NCBI RefSeq assembly: GCF_002283365.1
Contig: NZ_MQWD01000001.1
Span: 4,189,042-4,224,970, forward strand
Origin: Rubrivirga marina
GTDB taxonomy: Bacteria; Bacteroidota; Rhodothermia; Rhodothermales; Rubricoccaceae
Reading direction: 5' to 3'
Length of the DNA stretch: 35,929 bases
Shown: one piece after another, positions 16,071 to 23,569 of the stretch
Layout of the letters: each line of letters opens with the position of its first letter
How positions within the stretch are numbered: the first letter of the stretch is position 1
Position numbers and translations under genes: made by a program
Notes under the pieces: model-generated
Told to the model about the DNA's origin: nothing
What the model saw: the letters and a program-made list of their open reading frames with translations, nothing else
Databases searched by the model: none

Positions 16071-17792
16071 TCAGCTCACGGAGGGGCGCTGACGGTGCCA
16101 ATCCGTGGCCTCCTGGACCGCGTGGGCCAGCCGGAGCGCGTGGTGCTCCCCCCACAGCGGCCCGAGGAACGTGATCGAGTGCGGCTGCCGCCGGTCCTCA
16201 AACCCCTCGACGGGAAACAGCCCGTTCGGGATGGCGACGGCGGGGTGCCCGGTCAGGTTCGTGATGAGCAGGCCGGCGTTGCCGAAGCTCGGCGTCACGA
16301 GCACGTCGAGGCGCGACATGAGGCCGGCCATGGCCCGCATGAGTTGCGTCCGGATCCGGTTGGCGTTGATGTACTCGACGGCCGGGATGTGGCGGGCGTG
16401 GCGGAACACGTTGGGCCACGCGTTCCGCTCCTGACGCACGAGCCGGTCGGTCCCGCGGCTCCGCGTGAGCCCGTCGAACGCCGCGGCGGCCTCGGCCTCG
16501 AGGATCAGACTGAGCGCGTCGACCGGGAGGTCGTCGGGCAACGCGACCCGGACCGGCTCGACGCCGAGGCGGCGGAGGACGGCGACCGTGGCCCGGTCTG
16601 CCTCGGCGCCCTCGTCGTCCCCCTCGTCCGGGACGATGGTCCCGACGCGGAGGTCGGCGAGCGGGGTGTCGGGGCGGAACGGGAAGGCCGCGTCCTCGCC
16701 GGTGAGCGGGCCGCGGATCGCGTCGAACACAAGCGCGGCGTCGACGGCCGAGCGCGTCATGGGGCCGAGCTTGTCCATGCTCCACGACAGCGCCATCGCT
16801 CCGTCTGTCGGCACGCGGCCGAACGTCGGGCGGAGGCCGGTCACGCCATTCCGGGTCGAGGGCGACACGATCGAGCCGAGCGTCTCGCTGCCGATGGCGA
16901 ACGGGACGAGCCCGGCGGCGACGGCCGCGCCAGGCCCAGCGCTCGACCCGGACGCGCCCTGATCGGGGTTCCAGGGGTTCTTGGTGGTCCCACCGAACCA
17001 CACGTCGCCCCACGCCAGCGCCCCGAGCGTGAGCTTCGCCACGAGCACCGCGCCCGCCGCCTCCAGGCGACGGACCACGACGGCGTCCTCGTCGATCGCC
17101 TGGTCGCGGTACGGCTCGGCGCCCCACGTCGTCGGCGCCCCGCGCGCGGCCAGCAGGTCCTTCGCCCCATACGGGATCCCATGGAGGGGCCCGCGATCGA
17201 CGCCGGCCGCCAGCTCGCGGTCGCGCGCTCGCGCCGTCTCCAGCGCCCGGTCTTCCAGATACGAGACCACGGCCTGCAGCGTCGGGTCGAAGGCACGGAG
17301 CCGGCGGAGGGCCAGCTCAGTCAGCTCGACGGACGTGACGGCACCGCTGCGGAGGAGGGCGCCCAACTCCGGGATCGAAGCGAACGCCAGATCTCGGTCG
17401 TCCGCCGGCCGCTGTCGGACGTCCGGACGCGGGACCACGGCGCCGAGACCGGGCCCCGGCCGTTCGTCGCCGCTGAGACTCAGGTCGAGCGTGAGCGCCG
17501 GCGGAACGCTGTTCGGCGGCTCGGCCTCACGGATCGCCTCCAGGCTCTCCAAGCGCTCGACCACGTCATCGAGCATGAGCGCGCGGTCCTCGGGCGTGAA
17601 CGAGAGCCCCTGAACGGCCTCGGCGGCCTCGAGCTGATCGACCGTCAGATCGGGTCGCGGTCCGTTGGGAGGCGGCGCGCCGGGGCCGAGACGGTGGGCG
17701 TCGAGGGGCGCCGGGAGGGCGGCCGAGGCGGGCAGGGCCGCGCCCACGGCGAGCGCGCCGACGGAGGCGAGGAAACGACGGCGGTCCGGCAT
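16071..17792 (-). CDS. Tat-exported amidase (amidase-signature family)
   Basis: 573 residues from ATG 17792, which begins a twin-arginine signal (MPDRRRFLASVGALAVGAAL). The frame stays open upstream to 17918 through a tandem repeat, but that longer form would bury the signal. The amidase-signature catalytic set is visible: Lys211 in GIPYGAKDLL, the cis-Ser in ASGSSAGPG (283/284), and nucleophile Ser308 in IGSETLGSIVSPS. Such enzymes hydrolyse amides (for example Asn/Gln-type, acyl or aryl amides); the substrate is unknown. Folded export to the periplasm by Tat is inferred from the RRxFL motif. The N-terminal ~110 residues after the signal form a lineage-type extension. It is last in a same-strand run with the TerB-like, anti-sigma-like and ECF sigma genes. 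Confidence 0.92.
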   Translation of the reverse strand: MPDRRRFLASVGALAVGAALPASAALPAPLDAHRLGPGAPPPNGPRPDLTVDQLEAAEAVQGLSFTPEDRALMLDDVVERLESLEAIREAEPPNSVPPALTLDLSLSGDERPGPGLGAVVPRPDVRQRPADDRDLAFASIPELGALLRSGAVTSVELTELALRRLRAFDPTLQAVVSYLEDRALETARARDRELAAGVDRGPLHGIPYGAKDLLAARGAPTTWGAEPYRDQAIDEDAVVVRRLEAAGAVLVAKLTLGALAWGDVWFGGTTKNPWNPDQGASGSSAGPGAAVAAGLVPFAIGSETLGSIVSPSTRNGVTGLRPTFGRVPTDGAMALSWSMDKLGPMTRSAVDAALVFDAIRGPLTGEDAAFPFRPDTPLADLRVGTIVPDEGDDEGAEADRATVAVLRRLGVEPVRVALPDDLPVDALSLILEAEAAAAFDGLTRSRGTDRLVRQERNAWPNVFRHARHIPAVEYINANRIRTQLMRAMAGLMSRLDVLVTPSFGNAGLLITNLTGHPAVAIPNGLFPVEGFEDRRQPHSITFLGPLWGEHHALRLAHAVQEATDWHRQRPSVS

Positions 17793-17793
17793 G

Positions 17794-17857
17794 GAGGTGC
17801 GGAGGTGCGGAGGTGCGGAGGTGCGGAGGTGCGGAGGTGCGGAGGTGCGGAGGTGCG
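17794..17857. repeat. Tandem repeat: eight perfect copies of GAGGTGCG
   Basis: Eight exact 8-bp units lie one base upstream of the amidase start codon; in the amidase transcript they read CGCACCTC. An 8-bp unit is not a multiple of three, so copy-number change alters the frame of any translation starting upstream (ATG 17918 is currently in frame) and changes promoter-to-start spacing by 8 bp per unit. The mRNA reads CACCTCC next to the ATG, which cannot serve as a Shine-Dalgarno sequence. Confidence 0.95.
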
Positions 17858-17938
17858 AGAAGGTGGCCGACCGCGCGCGCGACGTCCAGTCCGAAACGGG
17901 GTCCTGCGTCGGATCCATTCAGCCGACGCCCTTCATCA

Positions 17939-18367
17939 TCAGTCCAGCTGCCACGCCTGGGCGAGGTGGCGGAGAAACGTGGCCTCCATCGTGTGGACGA
18001 CCTCGTCGGCCTCGGCGACCCGGACGAGCGCCGCGTGGGCGCGAGCGAGCGCGTCCGGGTCGAGCGCGTCGCGGAGGCGAAGGACGACCTCGTCCAGGCC
18101 GACGACGCTGATCTCGCCATACGCCGAGACGGCGTCCTCCACGAGGTGGCTCAGGTCCTCCCCACTCGGCGACTCGCCGAACGCCTCGGCCAGGAGGTCC
18201 AGTTGGCGAACGAGGACGCGGGTCTCGCGCGGGTCGAGGTCGGCGTCGGTCCCGTGGGCGACGACGAGCGTGAGGAGCGCGAGGTCCTCGAGGGGAGACG
18301 GGGTGCCCTGGGAGTGGTCGTGAGCCACGGGAGCGGGGGCTGCTTCGTGCCGGTACCTGCTCCCCAT
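17939..18367 (-). CDS. TerB-like helical protein
   Basis: 142 residues from ATG 18367; a GTG at 18382 would add five residues. After ~25 flexible residues the protein is all helical: LEDLALLTLVVAHGTDADLD, then RETRVLVRQLDLLAEAFGES, and near the end LVRVAEADEVVHTMEATFL. The acidic turns (DADLDPRE, AEADEVVH) placed at the ends of two similar helical halves match the TerB/DjlA N-terminal fold, which binds metal in tellurite-resistance proteins. Function here is unknown. It lies 36 bp after the anti-sigma-like gene on the same strand, so it may belong to that sigma operon. Confidence 0.6.
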   Translation of the reverse strand: MGSRYRHEAAPAPVAHDHSQGTPSPLEDLALLTLVVAHGTDADLDPRETRVLVRQLDLLAEAFGESPSGEDLSHLVEDAVSAYGEISVVGLDEVVLRLRDALDPDALARAHAALVRVAEADEVVHTMEATFLRHLAQAWQLD

Positions 18368-18403
18368 CACCCTGTTCCCCACGGGGTAACGGGGTTCCGG
18401 GAG

Positions 18404-18682
18404 CTAGCCGCGGCGCGCGAGGAGCCGGCGCCACCACGGCTGGCCCTCCCGCTCGGCCGCGCGGAGGACATCCATGAGCGCCTCGAACTCCTCGCGGCAG
18501 CCGGGGCAGCCCTCGAGGTGCTCCTCGACGAGCGGCAGCGCATCGGCGGCGTCGCGGCCGGCGAGCGATATCTCGGCGAACCGGTCGAGCCGCGCGTCGC
18601 ACTCACCGCACGACATCTCGTCGGGCCGCGAGGCGAGCGCCTTGGCGACGAGGAGGCGGAGGACGTCGGGCGTGAGGGTCAT
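18404..18682 (-). CDS. Zinc-finger anti-sigma-like protein
   Basis: 92 residues from ATG 18682. It carries CGEC (residues 25-28) and, later, HLEGCPGC, the H-x3-C-x2-C arrangement of zf-HC2/ZAS anti-sigma domains, within a small helical protein (DARLDRFAEISLAGRDAADA, HLEGCPGCREEFEALMDVL). Such proteins bind and silence the ECF sigma factor encoded next to them, and the gene follows that sigma gene by 45 bp on the same strand. It lacks a membrane segment, so it would be a soluble, possibly redox- or metal-responsive regulator. The pairing is inferred from gene order. Confidence 0.78.
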   Translation of the reverse strand: MTLTPDVLRLLVAKALASRPDEMSCGECDARLDRFAEISLAGRDAADALPLVEEHLEGCPGCREEFEALMDVLRAAEREGQPWWRRLLARRG

Positions 18683-18727
18683 GGCGAACGTAGACGCCGG
18701 GAGGGTCCGGCGGCTTACCGAGGCGGG

Positions 18728-19336
18728 CTAGGGGGCGCCGCTGTCGAGGAGGTCGTCGGGCGTGAGGCCCCGGTCCTCGAACGCCTTGCGGAGCTTGAGG
18801 CGGGCGTCGTGGAGCAGCTTGTAGAGCGCGTTCCGGTTCGTGTCGAGCCGGCGGGCGACCTCGTCGAGGGGCATCCCGTTGAGCACGGCCGTGAGCGCCG
18901 TCGACTGCCGCTCGGTGAGCTCCTCGGCGATGAGGCGGCGGACGAGGGCGACGGCCTCGGCGTTCGCCATCGACACGTCGGCGGCGGGCTCGGGGGTCGA
19001 GGGCGGGTCGGCGACGACCGCGTCGAGCGGGACGTCCTCCCACCGCTTCCGGCGGAGCTCGCTGAAGGCGAGATGGACCGCCACCTTCTGGGCCCACGTC
19101 GTGAACTTGGCGTCGCCGCGGAACTGTCCGGCCCGCTCGCGGACCTGGAGGAGCGCGTCCTGAACCAGGTCCTCGGCGAGCGCGTCGGCGCCGCGGTCGA
19201 CACGGGGCGCCAGCGTGACGTGGAGGGCACGGAGAAGGACCGGGCGGAGGTCGCGGAGGGCCGCGTCGAGCGCCGGCCCGTCGGCGGCCAAGTCCGCGAG
19301 CCACTCGGCGTTGGTGCGGTCGGGGCGGCGGGGCAC
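18728..19336 (-). CDS. ECF-type RNA polymerase sigma factor
   Basis: 202 residues from a GTG at 19336, preferred because a TAGCTTGG -7 box lies just upstream; the longer frame from ATG 19429 adds Arg/Ser-rich sequence and would begin inside the divergent repressor's promoter. Region 2 is visible as EDLVQDALLQVRERAGQF, then FTTWAQKVAVHLAFSELRRK. Region 4 is LTERQSTALTAVLNGMPLDE, followed by VARRLDTNRNALYKLLHDAR, the -35-binding HTH. There is no region 3 domain, as expected for group 4. It is followed by a zinc-finger anti-sigma-like gene and is divergent from the MecI/M56 pair. Its regulon is unknown. Confidence 0.9.
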   Translation of the reverse strand: MPRRPDRTNAEWLADLAADGPALDAALRDLRPVLLRALHVTLAPRVDRGADALAEDLVQDALLQVRERAGQFRGDAKFTTWAQKVAVHLAFSELRRKRWEDVPLDAVVADPPSTPEPAADVSMANAEAVALVRRLIAEELTERQSTALTAVLNGMPLDEVARRLDTNRNALYKLLHDARLKLRKAFEDRGLTPDDLLDSGAP

Positions 19337-19356
19337 GGGGTGGGGGGAGCGAGCCG

Positions 19357-19364
19357 CCAAGCTA
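19357..19364 (-). promoter_or_regulatory. Putative -7 box for the ECF sigma gene
   Basis: On the minus strand this reads TAGCTTGG, matching TAnnTTTG at all but one position. It lies about 20 nt upstream of the GTG start at 19336 and supports that start. Confidence 0.5.
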
Positions 19365-19411
19365 GCGTGCGCGGTACCGGGCGGGGATTTCCCCGAGGAA
19401 CGACGGCAACT

Positions 19412-19441
19412 CTTGCGCCCACTCGGCATCTACTATATAAT
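19412..19441 (+). promoter_or_regulatory. Sigma-70-like promoter of the MecI/M56 operon
   Basis: TTGCGC (19412-19417) and a perfect TATAAT (19436-19441) are 18 bp apart, 25 bp upstream of the repressor ATG. This is one of the very few AT-rich spots in the window. Confidence 0.6.
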
Positions 19442-19446
19442 TAGTA
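19431..19446 (+). promoter_or_regulatory. Operator-like palindrome for the MecI/BlaI repressor
   Basis: TACTA and TAGTA are perfect inverted 5-mers flanking six bases, and the palindrome covers the -10 TATAAT. From memory, it matches the staphylococcal-type operator TACTACATATGTAGTA at 13 of 16 positions. Binding here would block the promoter of the repressor's own operon, the standard autoregulation in this family. Confidence 0.6.
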
Positions 19447-19466
19447 CGACTCAAACCCAACACCCC

Positions 19467-19862
19467 ATGCGCAACCCCCTCACCCCGCTCGGCGGCACCG
19501 AGATGGAGGTCCTTCGCGAGGTCTGGTCGCTCGGCCACGCGACGGCCCGCGACGTCCACGACCGGATCTCGGAGCGCCGCCGCCTTGCCTACACGACGGT
19601 CATGACCGTCATGAAGAACCTCGCTGAGAAGGGCTACCTCGAGTACGAGACGGAGGGGACGGCCTATGTCTATACGGCGGCCCGGCCGGCCGAGGAAGTC
19701 CGCGCGAGCGTGCTCGGCGGCATCCTCGACAAGGTGTTCGGCGGCTCGACGGCCAGCCTCGTCCAGGCGCTCGTCCAGCGCGAGGCGTTGAGCGACGCCG
19801 AGCGCGCCGAGATTCGCCGCCTCATCGACGGCATGGACGACGCCCCCGACTCCGATGCCTGA
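19467..19862 (+). CDS. MecI/BlaI family transcriptional repressor
   Basis: 131 residues from ATG 19467. The winged-helix fold is clear: LTPLGGTEMEVLREVWSLGH, RDVHDRISERRRLAYTTVMT, and VMKNLAEKGYLEYETEGTAY with the wing, followed by helical dimerisation sequence (VRASVLGGILDKVFGGSTAS) and the C-terminal ALSDAERAEIRRLIDGMDD. In the family, the homodimer represses its own operon and is cleaved or displaced when the membrane peptidase partner senses a signal. The M56 gene starts inside its last codons (8-nt overlap), so the two are translationally coupled. An operator-like palindrome covers the promoter. Confidence 0.93.
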   Translation: MRNPLTPLGGTEMEVLREVWSLGHATARDVHDRISERRRLAYTTVMTVMKNLAEKGYLEYETEGTAYVYTAARPAEEVRASVLGGILDKVFGGSTASLVQALVQREALSDAERAEIRRLIDGMDDAPDSDA

Positions 19863-22188
19863 CCTCCTCTGGCTCACCGACCTCGGGCGCGCGTCCGTCG
19901 CCGCCCTTTGGCTCCCCGTCCTCGCGTGGAGCGCCGTCGCGCTCGTCGCCGAGGCCGCGCTCCGGCTCGGCCGCGCGCCCGCGGCGCTGGCGCTCCCGAC
20001 TCGGGGCGCCGTGCTCGCCGCGCTGCCCCTCGCCGTCCTCGTTCCCCCCGTCTTGTCCGCGCTCGCGCCCGCGGCGGCCGTGGCCGTCGCCGCGGCCGTG
20101 CCCGACGTCTTGTGGCTCCCGGAGGTCGCCGTCGGCGGGCCGGCGCCCGAGATCGAGGCGGTCGGCCCGGCCGTGCTTGACCTCCTCCTCGGCTTCGCCG
20201 TCCTCGCGGCCGTCGGCGTCGGGGCCTATCGCGTGGTCGAGCTGTTGCACGCGCTCGTGGGCGTGGCACGGGCCCGGCGCGCGTTCGTGCCGGCCGGCCC
20301 CGAGGGGCAGGCCGCCGTCGATGCGGCCCGCCAGCGGCTCGGCGTCGCGCGGCCCGTCGCAGCGGCCGAGGCGCCCCCCGGCGCCGCGCCCTTCACCGTC
20401 GGCTGGCGGCGGCCCGTCGTGGCCCTCCCCGCCCGCCTCGACGCCGACGCCCGCGAGGTCGCGGCGGTCCACGAGGTGGCCCACGTCCGCCGCGGCGACT
20501 TCGCGTGGCACGCCGCGCAACGCGCCGTCGCGGCCGTGTTCGGAGCGCACCCGCTCGTCTGGACGCTCGGTCGGGGCCTCGACCTCGACCGCGAGCGGGC
20601 CGCCGACGCGCTCGTCCTCAACGCCTGCCCCGACAGACGACGGACCTACGCAGACCTCCTCTTCTCGTACGCCGCGCTCCCAGCCCCGGCCCTCGCGCTG
20701 GGCGCCGCCCGCGGCTCCTCGTCCCTCAAGTCCCGGATCGACGCCATGACGACGCCTCTCTCCCCTACCCAATCCCGCCGCCTCGCCCGCCTCGGGCGCC
20801 TCGCCGGCCTCGCCGTGCTCGCGCTCGTCGGCGGGCTCGCCATGACCACGGCGCCCGCGCCCCCGGACCTCGGAGCGCTCGTCGCGGAGGCCTCCGACCA
20901 CGACATCGTCCGTTTGGATATCGTTGCCGAACCCGGCGAGCCGCCGACGCTCGTCGCGACGTTGGCTGACGACGCGCCAGATGGGACCCTGGACGCTCTC
21001 GCTACCGAGCTGACGGATCCCACGGGCCATGTCCGCATCGTGATCCGTGGTCGCGAAGGCTCGCGGACGGTCTTTGGCCGACCCGATGCGTTCGATCGGG
21101 GCGGGAGGTACGCCGGTGTGGGAGGGCGCTCCCTCCGCGTGCTCCCTGACACGACCGAGGTCTATGAGGTCGCCGACGACCAGCCGGTGCTCATCGGTGG
21201 GCTCGAAGGGATCCAAGACCGGCTGGAGTACCCCGAGCTCCAGCGTCGGGCCGGCGTCCAGGGGCAGGCGGTTCTCCAGTTCATCGTCGAGACGGACGGG
21301 ACTGTCGGGGACCTCCGGGTGATCCGCTCGTCCGGCAACGACGGGCTCGACCGGGCCGCGGTCGCCGCCGTCCAGGCGTCGCGGTTCGAGCCTGGCCGGG
21401 TCGGCGGGGAACCCGTTCGCGTCCGGTTCGCCGTCCCCATCACGTTCCGCCTGCCGGAGTCCGACGCGCCGGCCGACGACCGCGCCCGCGAGGTCCGCCC
21501 CGACCCGCAGGGCGAGGACGGCGTCTATGGCGTCGTGGACGAGATGCCCCAGCTCATCGGCGGTCTCCAGGGGATCCAGGACCGGCTCGTCTACCCGCAG
21601 GTGGCGAAGGACGCCGGCATCGAGGGCCAGGTCGTCATCCAGTTCATCGTGAACGAGGAGGGCCGCGTAGAGGACCCGGTCGTGCTCCGTTCGCCCGATG
21701 ACGTGCTCTCGGAGGCCGCGCTCGCGGCCGTCCGTGAGAGCCGGTTCGAGCCGGGCCGCAACGGCGGCGAGGCGGTCAAGGTCCGGTTCGCCGTTCCCAT
21801 CACGTTCCGCCTGCCGGGCGGCGACGGCGAGGACCGGGGCTCGCACATGGGCCGCGGCGGCGCCGGCTCGGACCGCGCAGACGGCGTGATCCGGTACTCG
21901 GAGCTCGACGTCGCCCTCCTCGCCCCCGGCTCCCGGCAGGCGTTCACGGGCACCCTCCGCAGCGTCCCCGAGATCCTGGCGCGTGGCGAGACGCCGACGG
22001 CCGAGGTCGAGGTCGAGTACACGATCGGCTCGAGCGGGCGCGTGGTGGACACGCAGATGTCGGAGGCCCCCCCGGCGCTTCGCCAACTCGCGGCTTTCCT
22101 GTTGGGCACGGTCCGGCTGGACCCGGAGCGCCGGCCAGGAACGAGTCGGACGGGCACCTTCCGCCTGTCCTACCAGGCCGACGCCTGA
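19855..22188 (+). CDS. M56 (BlaR1-like) sensor peptidase with two TonB C-terminal domains
   Basis: 777 residues, overlapping the repressor by 8 nt. The N-terminal ~120 residues have membrane helices. The zinc peptidase motif HEVAH is at 206-210 (AAVHEVAHVRRGDFAWHA), with the downstream Glu in DLDRERAADALVLNA. A last membrane helix lies at ~305-330 (LGRLAGLAVLALVGGLAMTT). The outer part has two tandem TonB_C-type domains, ~445-540 and ~565-655, sharing IGGLxGIQDRLxYP, QFIV, SRFEPGR and VRFAVPITFRLP. The C-terminal ~100 residues (VEVEYTIGSSGRVVDTQMSE, LGTVRLDPERR) look like a third, degenerate copy. In BlaR1 the peptidase destroys the repressor after antibiotic binding; here the penicillin-binding sensor is absent, so the stimulus must differ. 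No beta-lactamase gene is nearby. Confidence 0.9.
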   Translation: MPDLLWLTDLGRASVAALWLPVLAWSAVALVAEAALRLGRAPAALALPTRGAVLAALPLAVLVPPVLSALAPAAAVAVAAAVPDVLWLPEVAVGGPAPEIEAVGPAVLDLLLGFAVLAAVGVGAYRVVELLHALVGVARARRAFVPAGPEGQAAVDAARQRLGVARPVAAAEAPPGAAPFTVGWRRPVVALPARLDADAREVAAVHEVAHVRRGDFAWHAAQRAVAAVFGAHPLVWTLGRGLDLDRERAADALVLNACPDRRRTYADLLFSYAALPAPALALGAARGSSSLKSRIDAMTTPLSPTQSRRLARLGRLAGLAVLALVGGLAMTTAPAPPDLGALVAEASDHDIVRLDIVAEPGEPPTLVATLADDAPDGTLDALATELTDPTGHVRIVIRGREGSRTVFGRPDAFDRGGRYAGVGGRSLRVLPDTTEVYEVADDQPVLIGGLEGIQDRLEYPELQRRAGVQGQAVLQFIVETDGTVGDLRVIRSSGNDGLDRAAVAAVQASRFEPGRVGGEPVRVRFAVPITFRLPESDAPADDRAREVRPDPQGEDGVYGVVDEMPQLIGGLQGIQDRLVYPQVAKDAGIEGQVVIQFIVNEEGRVEDPVVLRSPDDVLSEAALAAVRESRFEPGRNGGEAVKVRFAVPITFRLPGGDGEDRGSHMGRGGAGSDRADGVIRYSELDVALLAPGSRQAFTGTLRSVPEILARGETPTAEVEVEYTIGSSGRVVDTQMSEAPPALRQLAAFLLGTVRLDPERRPGTSRTGTFRLSYQADA

Positions 22189-22191
22189 CCC

Positions 22192-22257
22192 CTCCGCCCC
22201 GGCGTGTGTCGAGGCGGAGCCCCGCCCGCCTCGGTCGGCTCACGGGCCGGCCGAGGC
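22192..22257 (+). terminator. Double hairpin after the M56 gene
   Basis: CTCCGCC/GGCGGAG (22192-22219) is followed by a 12-bp stem, GCCTCGGTCGGC (22228-22239) with GCCGGCCGAGGC (22246-22257), carrying one G-U pair and a six-base loop. The second hairpin belongs to the window's CCTCGG/CCGAGG family. Confidence 0.6.
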
Positions 22258-22327
22258 ACGCAACGTCGGATGCGGCGCGCCGTAGGGCCCGAGCGTGTTG
22301 GCTTTTTAGCACCTCTGCCCCACTCCC

Positions 22328-22762
22328 ATGCGCCACGCCCTCCTGCTCGCGGTCCTCGCCGCGCCCGCCCTCGCCCAGATCCCCGCGCCCGTCGCCTCCG
22401 ACTACGAAGCCGTCGAGCGGACCGTCGGCTACTACCTCGACGGCGGCACGCAGGGCGACTTCGAGCTCCTCGCCCGCGCCTTCCACCCCGACGCGACCAT
22501 GCGCTGGGTCGCCGACGGCGAGATGCGCGACGTCAACGCGGTCGACTTTTTCCGCGAAGGGATGCGGAACGCGCAACCCTCGGACCGCGCCACGCGCGTC
22601 GTCGACGTCACGGTGACGGGCGACGCGGCCACGGCGACGCTCGAGATCGAGTACCCGACGTTCACCTTTGTCGACCACATGACGCTGCTCAAGCTCGACG
22701 GCGAGTGGCTCATCGTGAGCAAGGCGTTCACGCGCCGCCCGCACGCCCACGACGCCGGCTGA
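22328..22762 (+). CDS. Exported NTF2-like (lumazine-binding-like) protein
   Basis: 144 residues with a short signal peptide (MRHALLLAVLAAPALAQ). The mature part has the cone-like NTF2/SnoaL pattern: YEAVERTVGYYLDGGTQGDF, then LLARAFHPDATMRWV, DFFREGMRNAQ, and TATLEIEYPTFTFVDHMTLL with KLDGEWLIVSKAF. This matches the Lumazine_bd_2 type of small proteins seen in many Bacteroidota. Catalytic role and ligand are unknown. It is single, bounded by hairpins on both sides. An AT-rich stretch (TTGGCTTTTTAG, ~22299) lies just upstream and may contain its promoter, but no standard box was found. Confidence 0.8.
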   Translation: MRHALLLAVLAAPALAQIPAPVASDYEAVERTVGYYLDGGTQGDFELLARAFHPDATMRWVADGEMRDVNAVDFFREGMRNAQPSDRATRVVDVTVTGDAATATLEIEYPTFTFVDHMTLLKLDGEWLIVSKAFTRRPHAHDAG

Positions 22763-22770
22763 CCCCGTCC

Positions 22771-22786
22771 GCCTCGGGGCCGAGGC
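22771..22786 (+). terminator. GCCTCGG/CCGAGGC hairpin
   Basis: Seven-base arms around GG, eight bases after the stop codon of the NTF2-like gene. It is a member of the recurring post-stop hairpin family. Confidence 0.5.
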
Positions 22787-22829
22787 AGGTGGACTTGGGG
22801 CCGAATCCGGCATGCCGTACCCTCCCGGC

Positions 22830-23555
22830 ATGGCGCGCCCGTTCCTCACCGCCCGCTGGGAGAGCCTGCTCCTCCTCAACTACGCCTGCCCGGCCGACGT
22901 GCTGGAGCCGCTCGTGCCGGCCGGGACGACGCTCGACCGGTGGCAGGGCGAATCGCTCGTGAGCGTCGTCGGGTTCCTGTTTCGCGACGCGCGTCTGCTC
23001 GGGATGCCCGTCCCGTTCCACCGACACTTCGAGGAGGTCAACCTCCGATTCTACGTTGCGAGGGAGACGCCCGACGGCGAGACCCGGCGGGCCGTGGCGT
23101 TCGTCCGCGAGCTCGTGCCGCGGTGGGCGATCGCGACTGTCGCGCGGGTGGTGTACAACGAGCCGTACCGGGCGGTCCCGATGAGCCACCGCGTCGCGCT
23201 CGACGCGTCGACGGGTGGGAGCGTGGCCTACGAGTGGCAACACGAAGGCACGCCGTACGCCCTCCGCGGGACGGCCTCCGGTCCGGCGGCGCTCGCCGAC
23301 CCTGACTCGGAGGCCGCGTTCATCACGGAGCACTACTGGGGCTACACCCGCCAGCGCGACGGCGGGACGCTGGAGTACGAGGTGGTCCACCCATCGTGGG
23401 CGCTGTGGGACCTGGACGAGGCCGCGTTCGAAGGCCCACCCGGCCCGCTCTACGGCGACGTCTTCGCCGACGTGCTGGCCGCCCCGCCGCGCTCGGCGTT
23501 CCTGGCCGTCGGGAGCGAGGTGGCGGTCGACAAGGGCCGCCGGATCGAGGTCTGA
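22830..23555 (+). CDS. DUF2071 (YqjF-like) protein
   Basis: 241 residues from ATG 22830 (MARPFLTARWESLLLLNY), the usual family start; an ATG at 22812 would add six residues. The DUF2071 landmarks are present: LLLLNYACPADVLEPLVPAG, TTLDRWQGESLVSVVGFLF, FHRHFEEVNLRFYV, and ITEHYWGYTRQRDGGTLEYE with VVHPSWALW. The family adopts an acetoacetate-decarboxylase-like fold with unknown activity. No catalytic Lys can be assigned with confidence. The next gene starts 15 nt downstream with a TGAGGAG that overlaps this stop, so the two are probably co-transcribed. Confidence 0.88.
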   Translation: MARPFLTARWESLLLLNYACPADVLEPLVPAGTTLDRWQGESLVSVVGFLFRDARLLGMPVPFHRHFEEVNLRFYVARETPDGETRRAVAFVRELVPRWAIATVARVVYNEPYRAVPMSHRVALDASTGGSVAYEWQHEGTPYALRGTASGPAALADPDSEAAFITEHYWGYTRQRDGGTLEYEVVHPSWALWDLDEAAFEGPPGPLYGDVFADVLAAPPRSAFLAVGSEVAVDKGRRIEV

Positions 23556-23569
23556 GGAGCCCGCCGCCC

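Noticed and set aside
17794-17857. CRISPR array
   Set aside because: The units are 8 bp, contiguous and lack spacers; this is a simple tandem repeat.
17793-17918. Amidase starting at ATG 17918
   Set aside because: The product would run through the tandem repeat and bury the twin-arginine signal; ATG 17792 is better, though the longer form is kept in mind for phase variation.
16095-18323. 742-residue plus-strand frame across the amidase and TerB-like genes
   Set aside because: The amidase catalytic motifs are on the minus strand; the plus frame is a shadow.
19337-19429. ECF sigma factor starting at ATG 19429
   Set aside because: The extra residues are not sigma-like, overlap the divergent MecI promoter, and lie upstream of the likely -7 box.
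19822-22086. 754-residue open frame antisense to the MecI/M56 genes
   Set aside because: It is rich in Arg, Glu, Gly and Val with no recognisable domain, and mirrors real genes with strong motifs; it is a high-GC shadow.
19467-22188. Beta-lactam resistance locus
   Set aside because: No beta-lactamase or penicillin-binding protein gene is adjacent and the sensor lacks a penicillin-binding domain.
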